From Candidatus Delongbacteria bacterium (GTDB lineage: Bacteria; JAGOEH01), in NCBI GenBank assembly GCA_017997825.1, contig JAGOEH010000191.1:1-5995 (forward strand): 5,995 nt of DNA, written 5' to 3'. Under the pieces are notes generated by a model. The model was not told the origin of the DNA. It did not search any database and saw nothing but the letters and a program-made list of their open reading frames with translations. Numbering within the stretch: position 1 is the first letter of the stretch; every line of letters starts with the position of its first letter. Of the stretch, positions 1-5,995 are shown in pieces. Made by a program: the position numbers and the translations under genes.

Positions 1-1
1 T

Positions 2-1957
2 CTGATGGGAGTCATGAACAGCTCCGGCCGCCGATCAACCGGCCGAATGGGCGGCGGGGAGGGCCCCCGGGGCGGCGGCTCCGACGCCCGAGAATTCCTG
101 ATTGGAGCTCAATCCGGAATCTCCACCACCCACGCCCTCGGTCTGAATTATACCGAAAGCCTCAAAGAAAAACTTGAACTCAGCGGTAACTACTTCTTTA
201 ATTACAGTAATAATGAAAACAACGAAATAACATCTCGAAACTATTTCTCTCTCGATACCATCGATCAATACTATGCCGAAAATGATAATTCCGATAGCTG
301 GAATTACAACCATCGGCTGAATTTCAAAGCCGAACTGAAAATCGATTCCAGCCGCTCACTGATGATCAATCCCAGGCTCAGCTACCAGGATAATGAATCC
401 GAATCCTGGCTGCTGGGTCAAAACTTCGGCACCCTTCAAAAACTACTCAATCAGACGGAAACCTCCACCGAAAAGGATAATCACGGATACCGGTTTTCCA
501 ATTCCGCTCTGTGGCGTCAAAAATTGAACAAAACAGGACGCACCATTTCCCTGATGCTCAATACCGAATTGAACAACCGGGATACTGATACCTATCTAAC
601 TTCGACCAATCACTACTTTTCCATTCTCGACTCCATCTATCACTACAGTCAATCCACTCCATCCGTCAGCGACGGATACACCCACAGTGCCAGCCTGAAC
701 TATACCGAACCGCTCTCCCTCAACAGTCAACTCCAGTTGAACATTACCCCATCCATCATCCGCAATCAAACCGATAAACAAAACTACTATCTGGATACCC
801 TAACCCATCAATACAGTCTGTTGGACACCTCGTTGAGCAATATCTATGTTCAGAAACAGAAATCATACCAGTTGGGAATGAGCTACCGACTCCGCACCCA
901 AAAAAGTTCACTGATGATCGGTATCAATTTCCAGCAATCCCGGATTTCGGGCGACCAAACCTTTCCTTACCGGTATGAGGTGGAAAAGGATTATACCAAT
1001 TGGTTACCCGGATTGATGTTGCGTCGGCGGTTCAATGATCAGGTCAATTTAACCTGGTTCTATCGAACCTCGACCAACTCTCCCTCCGTCTCACAACTGC
1101 AGGATGTGATTGATAATTCCAATCCCCTGCAGTTGTCTTGCGGCAATCCGGATCTGAAACAGGAGTATCGTCATAATACTATGCTACGATTATCACTGCT
1201 CAATTCGGATAAAACCAAAAGCCTGTTTCTGATCCTGTTCGGAAGTCTGACCCATCATTATATCGGCACCATGACCATGCTCTCAAGCTCCGATACCACC
1301 CGCTATCAGGGAATTTCACTTCCATCCGGTACCCAGCTCTCCAAACCCATCAATCTGAGTGATTCATACTCCCTGCGCTCCTTCCTCAATTACGGCCGCC
1401 CTCTGGGTTTCATCAACAGCAACCTGAACCTGACCGGAGGATTCAGTTATGCCCGGAATCCAGGACAGCTCAATCTGAAAAACTACCATACCACCACCAC
1501 CACCACCACCCTGGGCCTGGCTATGAACAGCAATATCAGCGAAAACTTCGATTTTTCGATCGGTTATACTGCCAATTTCAACCATGTAAAAAAAGAGATC
1601 GAAGAATCGGACAACAACGACTATTTTTCACATTATGTTACGGGTCGGTTCAATCTGATTTTCCCCGGCAATTGGGTCTTTCGTTCCGATCTGACTCATA
1701 CCCTGTATGACGGATTGGGTGAAGATTATGACCAGAGTTATAATCTTTGGAATATAAGCCTTGGCAAAAAGTTTCTACCATCGCGTGCCCTTGAATTATC
1801 GGTTACTTTTTTTGACATTCTGGGAGAAAACAGCAGCATCAGCCGCAATAACTCCGACTATTATGTCGAAGATATTCGCAACCAGGTGATCGAGCGCTAT
1901 GTCATGCTCCTCCTGAGCTATAAGATCCAGAATTTCAACCGTTCCGACCGAGGATGA
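2..1957 (+). CDS. TonB-receptor-like outer membrane beta-barrel protein, C-terminal part (5' partial)
   Basis: The reading frame is open to the window edge, so the Met codon at 5 is probably internal. Full-length relatives carry a signal peptide, a carboxypeptidase-regulatory-like domain and a plug upstream of this point. The visible part is about 650 residues. It starts with a Gly/Arg-rich linker (about residues 8-26, counting from the Met at 5), followed by FLIGAQSGISTTHALGLNY and then alternating aromatic/polar strands typical of an outer membrane barrel. Family-like landmarks are the SQLQDVIDNSNPLQLSCGNP segment (about 362-381) and the end VEDIRNQVIERYVMLLLSYK followed by IQNF, a closing strand with an aromatic residue. 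This matches the 'outer membrane protein beta-barrel family' (OMP_b-brl_3 type) of Bacteroidota/FCB bacteria. Family assignment is from recognised motifs. The transported substrate cannot be told, and no TonB box or plug is visible because the N terminus is outside the window. A strong terminator follows. Oddities are a seven-Thr run and the very GC-rich linker. Confidence 0.88.
   Translation: MMGVMNSSGRRSTGRMGGGEGPRGGGSDAREFLIGAQSGISTTHALGLNYTESLKEKLELSGNYFFNYSNNENNEITSRNYFSLDTIDQYYAENDNSDSWNYNHRLNFKAELKIDSSRSLMINPRLSYQDNESESWLLGQNFGTLQKLLNQTETSTEKDNHGYRFSNSALWRQKLNKTGRTISLMLNTELNNRDTDTYLTSTNHYFSILDSIYHYSQSTPSVSDGYTHSASLNYTEPLSLNSQLQLNITPSIIRNQTDKQNYYLDTLTHQYSLLDTSLSNIYVQKQKSYQLGMSYRLRTQKSSLMIGINFQQSRISGDQTFPYRYEVEKDYTNWLPGLMLRRRFNDQVNLTWFYRTSTNSPSVSQLQDVIDNSNPLQLSCGNPDLKQEYRHNTMLRLSLLNSDKTKSLFLILFGSLTHHYIGTMTMLSSSDTTRYQGISLPSGTQLSKPINLSDSYSLRSFLNYGRPLGFINSNLNLTGGFSYARNPGQLNLKNYHTTTTTTTLGLAMNSNISENFDFSIGYTANFNHVKKEIEESDNNDYFSHYVTGRFNLIFPGNWVFRSDLTHTLYDGLGEDYDQSYNLWNISLGKKFLPSRALELSVTFFDILGENSSISRNNSDYYVEDIRNQVIERYVMLLLSYKIQNFNRSDRG
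1093..1136. repeat. Perfect 11-bp inverted repeat inside the barrel gene
   Basis: The left arm ACAACTGCAGG (1093-1103) is the exact reverse complement of the right arm CCTGCAGTTGT (1126-1136), with a 22-nt spacer. Both arms contain CTGCAG. The arms encode parts of the conserved SQLQDV...NPLQLS segment, so the symmetry may be an accident of repeated Leu-Gln codons. It could still fold as an mRNA hairpin. Confidence 0.6.
1490..1510 (+). repeat. ACC trinucleotide repeat, seven units
   Basis: Seven ACC codons in a row encode seven Thr residues (about residues 496-502) within the beta-barrel. The preceding CAT codon and the A/C-rich flank extend the low-complexity tract slightly. Changes in unit number would be in frame and would alter a barrel strand or loop without breaking the gene. 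Confidence 0.9.
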
Positions 1958-1965
1958 TGTGACCG

Positions 1966-2005
1966 CGGGCCGATCATCCCCCTCCCACGATCGGCCCGTT
2001 TTTTT
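1966..2005 (+). terminator. Rho-independent terminator after the barrel gene
   Basis: CGGGCCGATC (1966-1975) pairs perfectly with GATCGGCCCG (1989-1998) around a 13-nt loop and is followed directly by seven T (1999-2005). It begins 8 nt after the stop codon of the barrel gene, so it should end that transcript and isolate the FIST-kinase unit. There is no matching A-tract on the left side, so it looks one-directional. Confidence 0.93.
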
Positions 2006-2059
2006 ATAACTCCTCTTCCCGCTTTCTTCTGACCCCCAATTCCAGTCAAATCCCCTTCA

Positions 2060-2084
2060 ATTCAGATCTATCTAAAGTCTGAAT
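2060..2084. promoter_or_regulatory. 7-bp dyad upstream of the FIST promoter, possible operator
   Basis: ATTCAGA (2060-2066) and TCTGAAT (2078-2084) are exact reverse complements with an 11-nt spacer, giving a centre-to-centre spacing of about 18 bp. The dyad ends about 40 bp before the -35 box, a position where activators often bind. A 7-bp dyad in AT-rich DNA can arise by chance, and no known regulator consensus is recognised. Confidence 0.3.
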
Positions 2085-2124
2085 AATGGTTTTGGTATAG
2101 TGAATTTTCAGTTTATTTTTTTTC

Positions 2125-2153
2125 TTGACAAAAGTTAAACAATCGAATAAAAT
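2125..2153 (+). promoter_or_regulatory. Sigma70-type promoter for the FIST-kinase operon
   Basis: A perfect TTGACA -35 box (2125-2130) is followed at 17 bp by TAAAAT (2148-2153), a five-of-six match to the -10 consensus. A T-rich tract lies directly upstream of the -35 box. A perfect TATAAT (2153-2158) overlaps the -10 by one base but sits 22 bp from the -35, too far for the same box. A transcript start near 2160 is inferred, giving a leader of about 147 nt. The arrangement is E. coli-like and differs from the TAnnTTTG type promoter of Bacteroidota. Confidence 0.7.
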
Positions 2154-2238
2154 ATAATCAATAGGGTATTGGTTTTTGTGAAATTGAAATAAAGAGTTGC
2201 CGAATGACCCTTTCGATCAATAAAAAAGACCGATGCGT

Positions 2239-2272
2239 GGTATTTGAAACCGTCGTGCCGGTATCAAATACC
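2239..2272 (+). promoter_or_regulatory. Leader hairpin or operator-like dyad upstream of the FIST gene
   Basis: GGTATTTGA (2239-2247) is the exact reverse complement of TCAAATACC (2264-2272). Inside it, after one A-A mismatch, ACCG (2249-2252) pairs with CGGT (2259-2262), leaving a 6-nt loop (2253-2258). The total is 13 base pairs, ending 20 nt before the ribosome binding site. No T-run follows, so it is not an intrinsic terminator. It may be an RNA element in the leader or a DNA operator downstream of the promoter. A small competing hairpin, GGTAT (2260-2264) with ATACC (2268-2272), uses the same right arm. Confidence 0.6.
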
Positions 2273-2292
2273 CTCATCAATCCTGTCATCGC

Positions 2293-2298
2293 AAGGAG
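2293..2298 (+). promoter_or_regulatory. Strong ribosome binding site that fixes the FIST start
   Basis: AAGGAG lies 8 nt before the ATG at 2307 and is nearly a full anti-16S match. It decides the start against the longer frame that opens at a TTG codon at 2244, which has no comparable site and whose extra 21 residues resemble no family N terminus. Confidence 0.88.
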
Positions 2299-2306
2299 AT
2301 ATCATC

Positions 2307-3449
2307 ATGAAAATCGATCAGTATCAATGGATTTCGGATCAGGGATGGTATCAGGACCGCATCCCTGCGATCGGCGATCCGGCTGATCTGGTCATGGTTT
2401 TTGGAGCCCGGGAAATACTCTCCGACCCTAAACACTATCATTTTCTTCGATCGGTTTTCGGTCAGGCCGTATTGTTCGGCTGTTCCACTGCCGGAGAAAT
2501 TCGGTCGACCACAGTCTATGACCACACCATGACGGTAACCGCCATTCAATTTACCGCCGGCCATGTTCACCTCGGCAGTGTAGAAATTAACAATCCGGAC
2601 GGGAGTTATACGGCGGGCGAAAAACTGATTAATTCCATTCCTGAAACGGGATTAAAACATGTTATTCTCTTGTCGGACGGGCTGAATGTGAATGGAAGCC
2701 GACTGGTGGAGGGAATCATCGACCATATTCCGGAAGGTGTTGTTTTAACGGGTGGTTTATCAGCGGATGGAAGCTGTTTTCAGGAGACCCTGGTAATCGG
2801 TAATCAACCTCCGGTCAGTCGAATAGCGGCCATCATCGGACTTTACGGGGAATCTCTCCGAGTCGCTTACGGATCTGAGGGGGGATGGGATCCCTTCGGT
2901 CCGGAACGAATAATCACCCGTTCCAAGGGGAATATTCTGTATGAATTGGATGAAAAATCAGCTCTGGATCTTTATAAACAATATCTGGGTCAGCATGCAC
3001 GGGATCTTCCGGCGTCGGGTTTGCTTTTTCCTCTCTGTATCCGTTATCCGGGCAAGGAAACATCGGTGGTCCGAACCATTTTATCCATTGACGATGTCGA
3101 TAAATGTATGACATTTGCGGGAAATATGCCGGAAGGAGCTTATGCCCGATTTATGAAAGCCAATTTCGATCGATTGGTGGATGGCGCCATTGAAGCGGCT
3201 AACCATAATATTAAGGCCCTGGATGGGCGATCGCCGGAACTGGCTCTGCTGATCAGCTGCATCGGCCGAAAAATGGTACTGAAACAACGGATCGAAGAAG
3301 AAGTGGAAGGAGTTCGAGACATCCTGGGAGCATCCACCGTTCTGACCGGATTTTACTCTTACGGTGAAATCTCACCCTTCGAACATGGCGGACAAAGTGA
3401 ACTTCATAATCAGACCATGACAATCACTTCCTTTGCGGAGATCGGATAA
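2307..3449 (+). CDS. FIST-domain sensory protein (FIST_N plus FIST_C)
   Basis: This is a 380-residue soluble protein with no signal peptide or membrane segment. FIST proteins are predicted cytoplasmic sensors of small ligands, often proposed to be amino acids, that work with kinases, chemoreceptors or cyclic-di-GMP enzymes. Landmarks of the FIST_N half are GCSTAGEI (58-65), LSDGLNVNGS (122-131), TGGLSADG (148-155) and GWDPFGPER (193-201). YELDEKSALDLY (212-223) marks the junction. FIST_C landmarks are MTFAGNMPEGAYARFM (268-283), SCIGRKMVLKQR (317-328), LTGFYSYGEISPF (346-358) and LHNQTMTITSF (366-376). Length and motif order are complete for the family. The start is set by AAGGAG 8 nt upstream. 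The stop TAA shares one base with the ATG of the next gene, so the two are very probably co-translated and act together. Transcription should come from the TTGACA/TAAAAT promoter, through a leader with a hairpin. The domain call is firm; the ligand is unknown. Confidence 0.95.
   Translation: MKIDQYQWISDQGWYQDRIPAIGDPADLVMVFGAREILSDPKHYHFLRSVFGQAVLFGCSTAGEIRSTTVYDHTMTVTAIQFTAGHVHLGSVEINNPDGSYTAGEKLINSIPETGLKHVILLSDGLNVNGSRLVEGIIDHIPEGVVLTGGLSADGSCFQETLVIGNQPPVSRIAAIIGLYGESLRVAYGSEGGWDPFGPERIITRSKGNILYELDEKSALDLYKQYLGQHARDLPASGLLFPLCIRYPGKETSVVRTILSIDDVDKCMTFAGNMPEGAYARFMKANFDRLVDGAIEAANHNIKALDGRSPELALLISCIGRKMVLKQRIEEEVEGVRDILGASTVLTGFYSYGEISPFEHGGQSELHNQTMTITSFAEIG
3437..3440 (+). promoter_or_regulatory. 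Ribosome binding site for the kinase inside the FIST 3' end
   Basis: GGAG sits 8 nt before the ATG at 3449, within the last codons of the FIST gene. With the TAATG stop-start overlap it supports translational coupling and fixes the kinase start. Confidence 0.7.
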
Positions 3450-5902
3450 TGGAAAAAATTCACCGCCTGCTTCAACGGCAACTAAAAAAATACAGCCCTG
3501 TCTCCACCTCAATACCCCCTGAATGGGAAGCTTTACTGGAAACCATCAATCAAGCCTATGACCAGAATGATGAAGACCGAATCATGCTGGAACGCTCATT
3601 GGAGCTGAGTTCACAGGAATTGCTGCAAGCCAATCAGAAGCTGAGCACTATTATCAGCGCCCTTCCGGACTGTCTCATGCTGTGCAACCGGAACGGGACT
3701 ATACTGAATTATCACCCGGCCAACCTGAACGGACTTCAAATCCAACCCCATGATATTAAAAACCGTTCGCTGAATCAGACCAACCTCAAGTCCATCGTTC
3801 CCCATCTCCAATCCCTGATGGATAAAGCCGGAGAAACCCAAACCCTGATCAGCGACGAAATACTTCTGAATGACCAGGGACGATCCTTTCAAATTGAGGT
3901 GAGAGTTGTCAGTCTATCGCAGGACCAATTCATCATCCTGTTGCGGAACATTTCGGATCGTAAAGCGGCTGAAGCCGCCGTCAAACAGAGTGAAATCCGA
4001 TATCGAACCCTTTTCGAATCCGCCAATGAGGCCATCTTCATCTTGCAGGATCATCGGATTATCGACTGCAATCCGGCAGCGGAACGCCTTTTCCAAATGG
4101 ATAAAACGGAGCTGATCATCCATCCTCTCTATGACTACGCACCTATTAATCAGCAAAACGGACGCCGATCAGATGAATACTTCAGGTCGCAGGTGATGGA
4201 TGTCTATACTCGCCAAAGCCTATCCTTTGAATGGATTGCAATGAAATTCAACGGCGATCTTTTCATCACCGATACCACCCTAACCCGCTTCCAACTGGAA
4301 AATCAGATCATGATTCAGGCGGCCATCCATGATATCACAGCCCGCAAAATGAGTGAAATAACATTGCTGGAGGAAAAAGAAAAAATGCAGGTCACCCTGG
4401 GAAGCATTACCGAAGGTGTCATTACGGTCGACCATCAGGGACGGATTATCTATATGAATCCGGCGGCTGAGAAAATGACAGGATTCACCTTCCACCAGGC
4501 GGAACGGAAACGGTTGAATGAAATCTTCCTTTATATGGATCTGACAACCCATAATTTTAATCATGACCTGTTCAAGGAAGTCCTCGAAAAAAAACGACCG
4601 GTGGTTTTGCCGCCTTCCGGCGAACTGATCTCCAGAGAACTAAGTCGGACAAAGATTCTGGGTTGCGCCGCTCCAATCTCGGACGAACATGGAAACGCCA
4701 GAGGAGCCGTGGTGGTGTTCCGCGACGTGACCGAAAGCCGCCGTTTGGAGGAGGAACTGATCAATGCCAGGAAGCTGGAATCCTTAGGGGTTTTAGCCGG
4801 GGGCATCGCTCATGATTTCAATAATATCCTGACCGGGCTGCTGGGAAATATTTCACTGGCTAAATCCTACAGTCAACCCGATTCTAAAGTCTACCAAAAA
4901 CTCGAAAACTGTGAAAAAGCTTCCATGCGAGCCCGCGAGCTCACCCAACAGTTTCTGACATTCTCCAAAGGCGGTGCCCCGGTTCGGCAAACCTCCACCA
5001 TCTCCGAACTGATCATCGAAAGCATTACCTTTATCCTAAGGGGCTCCAAAGCCAAGGCCGAATTCTCTATTTCCAATGATCTATGGCCGGTCGATATCGA
5101 TAAGGGACAAATCAGCCAGGTTTTGAACAACCTGATCATCAACGCCGATCAATCGATGCCGAACGGCGGAATTATCACCATTACCGGTAAAAACACCCCA
5201 TTGGATGAAAAGAATCATTACCGGCTTCCTCCAGGAAACTATATCAGCCTTTCGATTCAGGATCAGGGAGTCGGAATCGAACCTGAAAACCTGTCCAAAG
5301 TATTCGATCCCTATTATACCACCAAAAAAATGGGCAGCGGCTTGGGATTGACCAGTTGCTACAGCATCATCAAGAAACACAATGGCCACATCGTCGTCGA
5401 ATCGGAACCCTTGCACGGCACCCTTTTCACCATTCTGCTGCCTGCCAGTCAGCATCAGATCCTTTCCGCTCCTGATTCAAATTCCATCATTTCAGGATCA
5501 GGCCGCATTCTGCTGATGGATGATGAAGAATCGATCCGGGTCACAACCAGTGAACAATTGCTGTATCTGGGGTATGAAGTGATGACCGCCTCCAATGGCG
5601 ACGATGCCATCAGACTCTATCATCAAGCACTGACCTCCGGCAATCCCTTCGATCTTGTCATCCTGGATCTGACTATCCCCGGATCGATCGGAGGAAAAGA
5701 GGTTCTTCAAAACCTGAAACGCCATTATCCGATGGTTAACGCTATCGTATCCAGCGGGTATTCCAATGATCCGGTCTTAGCCGATTATCTAACCTACGGC
5801 TTCTGTGGAATCATCACCAAACCCTATCGCATCGAGGAACTCAGCCAGGCCGTCCTGGCAGCCCTGAAAACCGGTCCCCAAAATACTCTCCATCCGGATT
5901 AA
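3449..5902 (+). CDS. Soluble hybrid histidine kinase with three PAS-like domains and a C-terminal receiver
   Basis: This 817-residue cytoplasmic kinase should autophosphorylate on His and pass the phosphate to its own receiver. No membrane segment is visible. Residues 1-65 form a helical region with PPEWEALLETINQAY and a likely coiled coil (about 40-66), a type of N terminus I associate with FIST-linked kinases. PAS-like domains span about 65-170, 181-300 and 312-430; the last contains LPPSGELISRE and ends VVVFRDVTES. The HisKA H-box is GGIAHDFNN with His455. The ATPase shows N565 in NNLIINADQSMPNGG, the G1 box DQGVGI (605-610), the F-box FDPYYTT (619-625) and the G2 box GSGLGL (629-634). The receiver (about 685-805) has Asp691/Asp692, phosphoacceptor Asp740 in LDLTIPG, Ser768 and Lys791 in KPY. 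All catalytic residues are present. There is no output domain after the receiver, so a further partner (Hpt protein, response regulator or direct binding) is needed. Its start overlaps the FIST stop, and it has no promoter of its own that I can see. Confidence 0.95.
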   Translation: MEKIHRLLQRQLKKYSPVSTSIPPEWEALLETINQAYDQNDEDRIMLERSLELSSQELLQANQKLSTIISALPDCLMLCNRNGTILNYHPANLNGLQIQPHDIKNRSLNQTNLKSIVPHLQSLMDKAGETQTLISDEILLNDQGRSFQIEVRVVSLSQDQFIILLRNISDRKAAEAAVKQSEIRYRTLFESANEAIFILQDHRIIDCNPAAERLFQMDKTELIIHPLYDYAPINQQNGRRSDEYFRSQVMDVYTRQSLSFEWIAMKFNGDLFITDTTLTRFQLENQIMIQAAIHDITARKMSEITLLEEKEKMQVTLGSITEGVITVDHQGRIIYMNPAAEKMTGFTFHQAERKRLNEIFLYMDLTTHNFNHDLFKEVLEKKRPVVLPPSGELISRELSRTKILGCAAPISDEHGNARGAVVVFRDVTESRRLEEELINARKLESLGVLAGGIAHDFNNILTGLLGNISLAKSYSQPDSKVYQKLENCEKASMRARELTQQFLTFSKGGAPVRQTSTISELIIESITFILRGSKAKAEFSISNDLWPVDIDKGQISQVLNNLIINADQSMPNGGIITITGKNTPLDEKNHYRLPPGNYISLSIQDQGVGIEPENLSKVFDPYYTTKKMGSGLGLTSCYSIIKKHNGHIVVESEPLHGTLFTILLPASQHQILSAPDSNSIISGSGRILLMDDEESIRVTTSEQLLYLGYEVMTASNGDDAIRLYHQALTSGNPFDLVILDLTIPGSIGGKEVLQNLKRHYPMVNAIVSSGYSNDPVLADYLTYGFCGIITKPYRIEELSQAVLAALKTGPQNTLHPD

Positions 5903-5913
5903 CCCCCCCCCCC
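5903..5913 (+). repeat. Homopolymer run of 11 C directly after the kinase stop
   Basis: Eleven C follow the TAA stop with no gap, then a weak CGGT/ACCG hairpin (overlapping 5913-5924) without a T-run. The tract is non-coding on the + strand as read. Its length is liable to sequencing or replication slippage. Confidence 0.9.
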
Positions 5914-5960
5914 GGTTTCAACCGCATTAAAACTTTACCATTTCCACGCTTCACATTGTA

Positions 5961-5995
5961 CTACAGCTTGATCACCAATCCTGCAATTTCCGCTT
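5961..5995 (-). CDS. Possible C-terminal end of a convergent minus-strand gene (partial, very tentative)
   Basis: On the minus strand, one frame entering from the right edge reads AEIAGLVIKL and then a TAG stop (complement of 5961-5963). The alternating hydrophobic end with a final Leu resembles the last strand of an outer membrane barrel protein. Only about ten codons are visible, so this could be chance. Another minus frame is open for longer, to a TAA (complement of 5936-5938), but reads as Cys/Trp-rich non-family-like sequence. Confidence 0.18.
   Translation of the reverse strand, partial: AEIAGLVIKL

Larger units (their letters stand above)
1958..2306. other. Intergenic region between the barrel gene and the FIST gene
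   Basis: This 349-bp gap has no convincing gene. In order it holds an intrinsic terminator, a pyrimidine-rich stretch (about 2006-2060), a 7-bp dyad, a T-rich tract just before a -35 box, a sigma70-type promoter, a predicted leader of about 147 nt containing a long hairpin, and a strong ribosome binding site. It drops sharply to AT-rich sequence between about 2085 and 2200, as promoters do. A 60-codon frame starting with the ATG at 2204 runs out of frame into the FIST gene and is not supported. Confidence 0.85.

Noticed and set aside
1364-1585. Minus-strand frame with a Gly run opposite the Thr repeat
   Set aside because: It is the antisense shadow of the ACC repeat in a well-supported + strand gene, with no ribosome site or family features.
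2244-2306. N-terminal extension of the FIST gene from a TTG codon
   Set aside because: There is no ribosome site before the TTG, the extension overlaps the hairpin, and the ATG at 2307 has a near-perfect AAGGAG at 8 nt.
2204-2386. 60-codon + strand frame starting at an ATG in the FIST leader, possible leader peptide
   Set aside because: Only a weak GAG stands before the ATG, the second half is simply an out-of-frame reading of the FIST gene, and the sequence has no leader-peptide features such as runs of a regulatory amino acid.
3228-3237. GCGATCGC palindrome resembling the HIP1 repeat of cyanobacteria
   Set aside because: I noticed it only once, inside coding sequence, and nothing else suggests a cyanobacterium.
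4587-4594. A8 run in the kinase gene as a programmed slippage site
   Set aside because: The frame is continuous, the run encodes Glu-Lys-Lys in a variable part of the third PAS domain, and no frameshift product is suggested.
5913-5924. CGGT-TTCA-ACCG hairpin after the kinase as a terminator
   Set aside because: The stem is only 4 bp (5 if the loop shrinks to two bases), and no T-run follows.

Overview
The window (5,995 bp) holds three protein-coding genes on the + strand in two transcription units, with a structured intergenic region between them. The first gene is the C-terminal part of a TonB-receptor-like outer membrane beta-barrel protein of the kind common in Bacteroidota and the wider FCB group, cut by the left window edge. 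The second unit is a tightly coupled pair: a FIST-domain sensor protein, and a soluble multi-PAS hybrid histidine kinase that ends in a receiver domain. The outer membrane gene points to a Gram-negative of FCB type. The strong Shine-Dalgarno sequence before the FIST gene and the E. coli-like -35/-10 spacing are unlike classical Bacteroidota. An FCB-side lineage outside core Bacteroidota, or a gene neighbourhood of mixed ancestry, is my inference; the taxon cannot be named from this sequence alone.

Layout. 2-1957: outer membrane barrel protein, N terminus missing. 1966-2005: a textbook intrinsic terminator with a perfect 10-bp stem and seven T. 2060-2084: a 7-bp dyad upstream of the next promoter. 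2125-2153: a sigma70-type promoter, TTGACA-17-TAAAAT. 2239-2272: an imperfect 13-bp hairpin or operator-like dyad in the predicted 5' leader. 2307-3449: FIST protein. 3449-5902: hybrid histidine kinase, whose start codon overlaps the FIST stop codon by one base. 5903-5913: a run of 11 C directly after the kinase stop. The last 93 bp hold no clear gene; the right edge may just clip the end of a convergent minus-strand gene.

How the genes work together. The FIST protein and the kinase both lack signal peptides and membrane segments, so they should form a cytoplasmic sensory module. FIST is a predicted small-ligand sensor domain family. The kinase has three PAS-like domains, a HisKA/HATPase core and a C-terminal receiver. 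The translational overlap suggests that the two are made in fixed ratio and interact. No DNA-binding or enzymatic output domain is present, so the target of the phosphorelay must lie elsewhere. The outer membrane gene is separated from them by a terminator and a new promoter, and probably is not part of the same operon.
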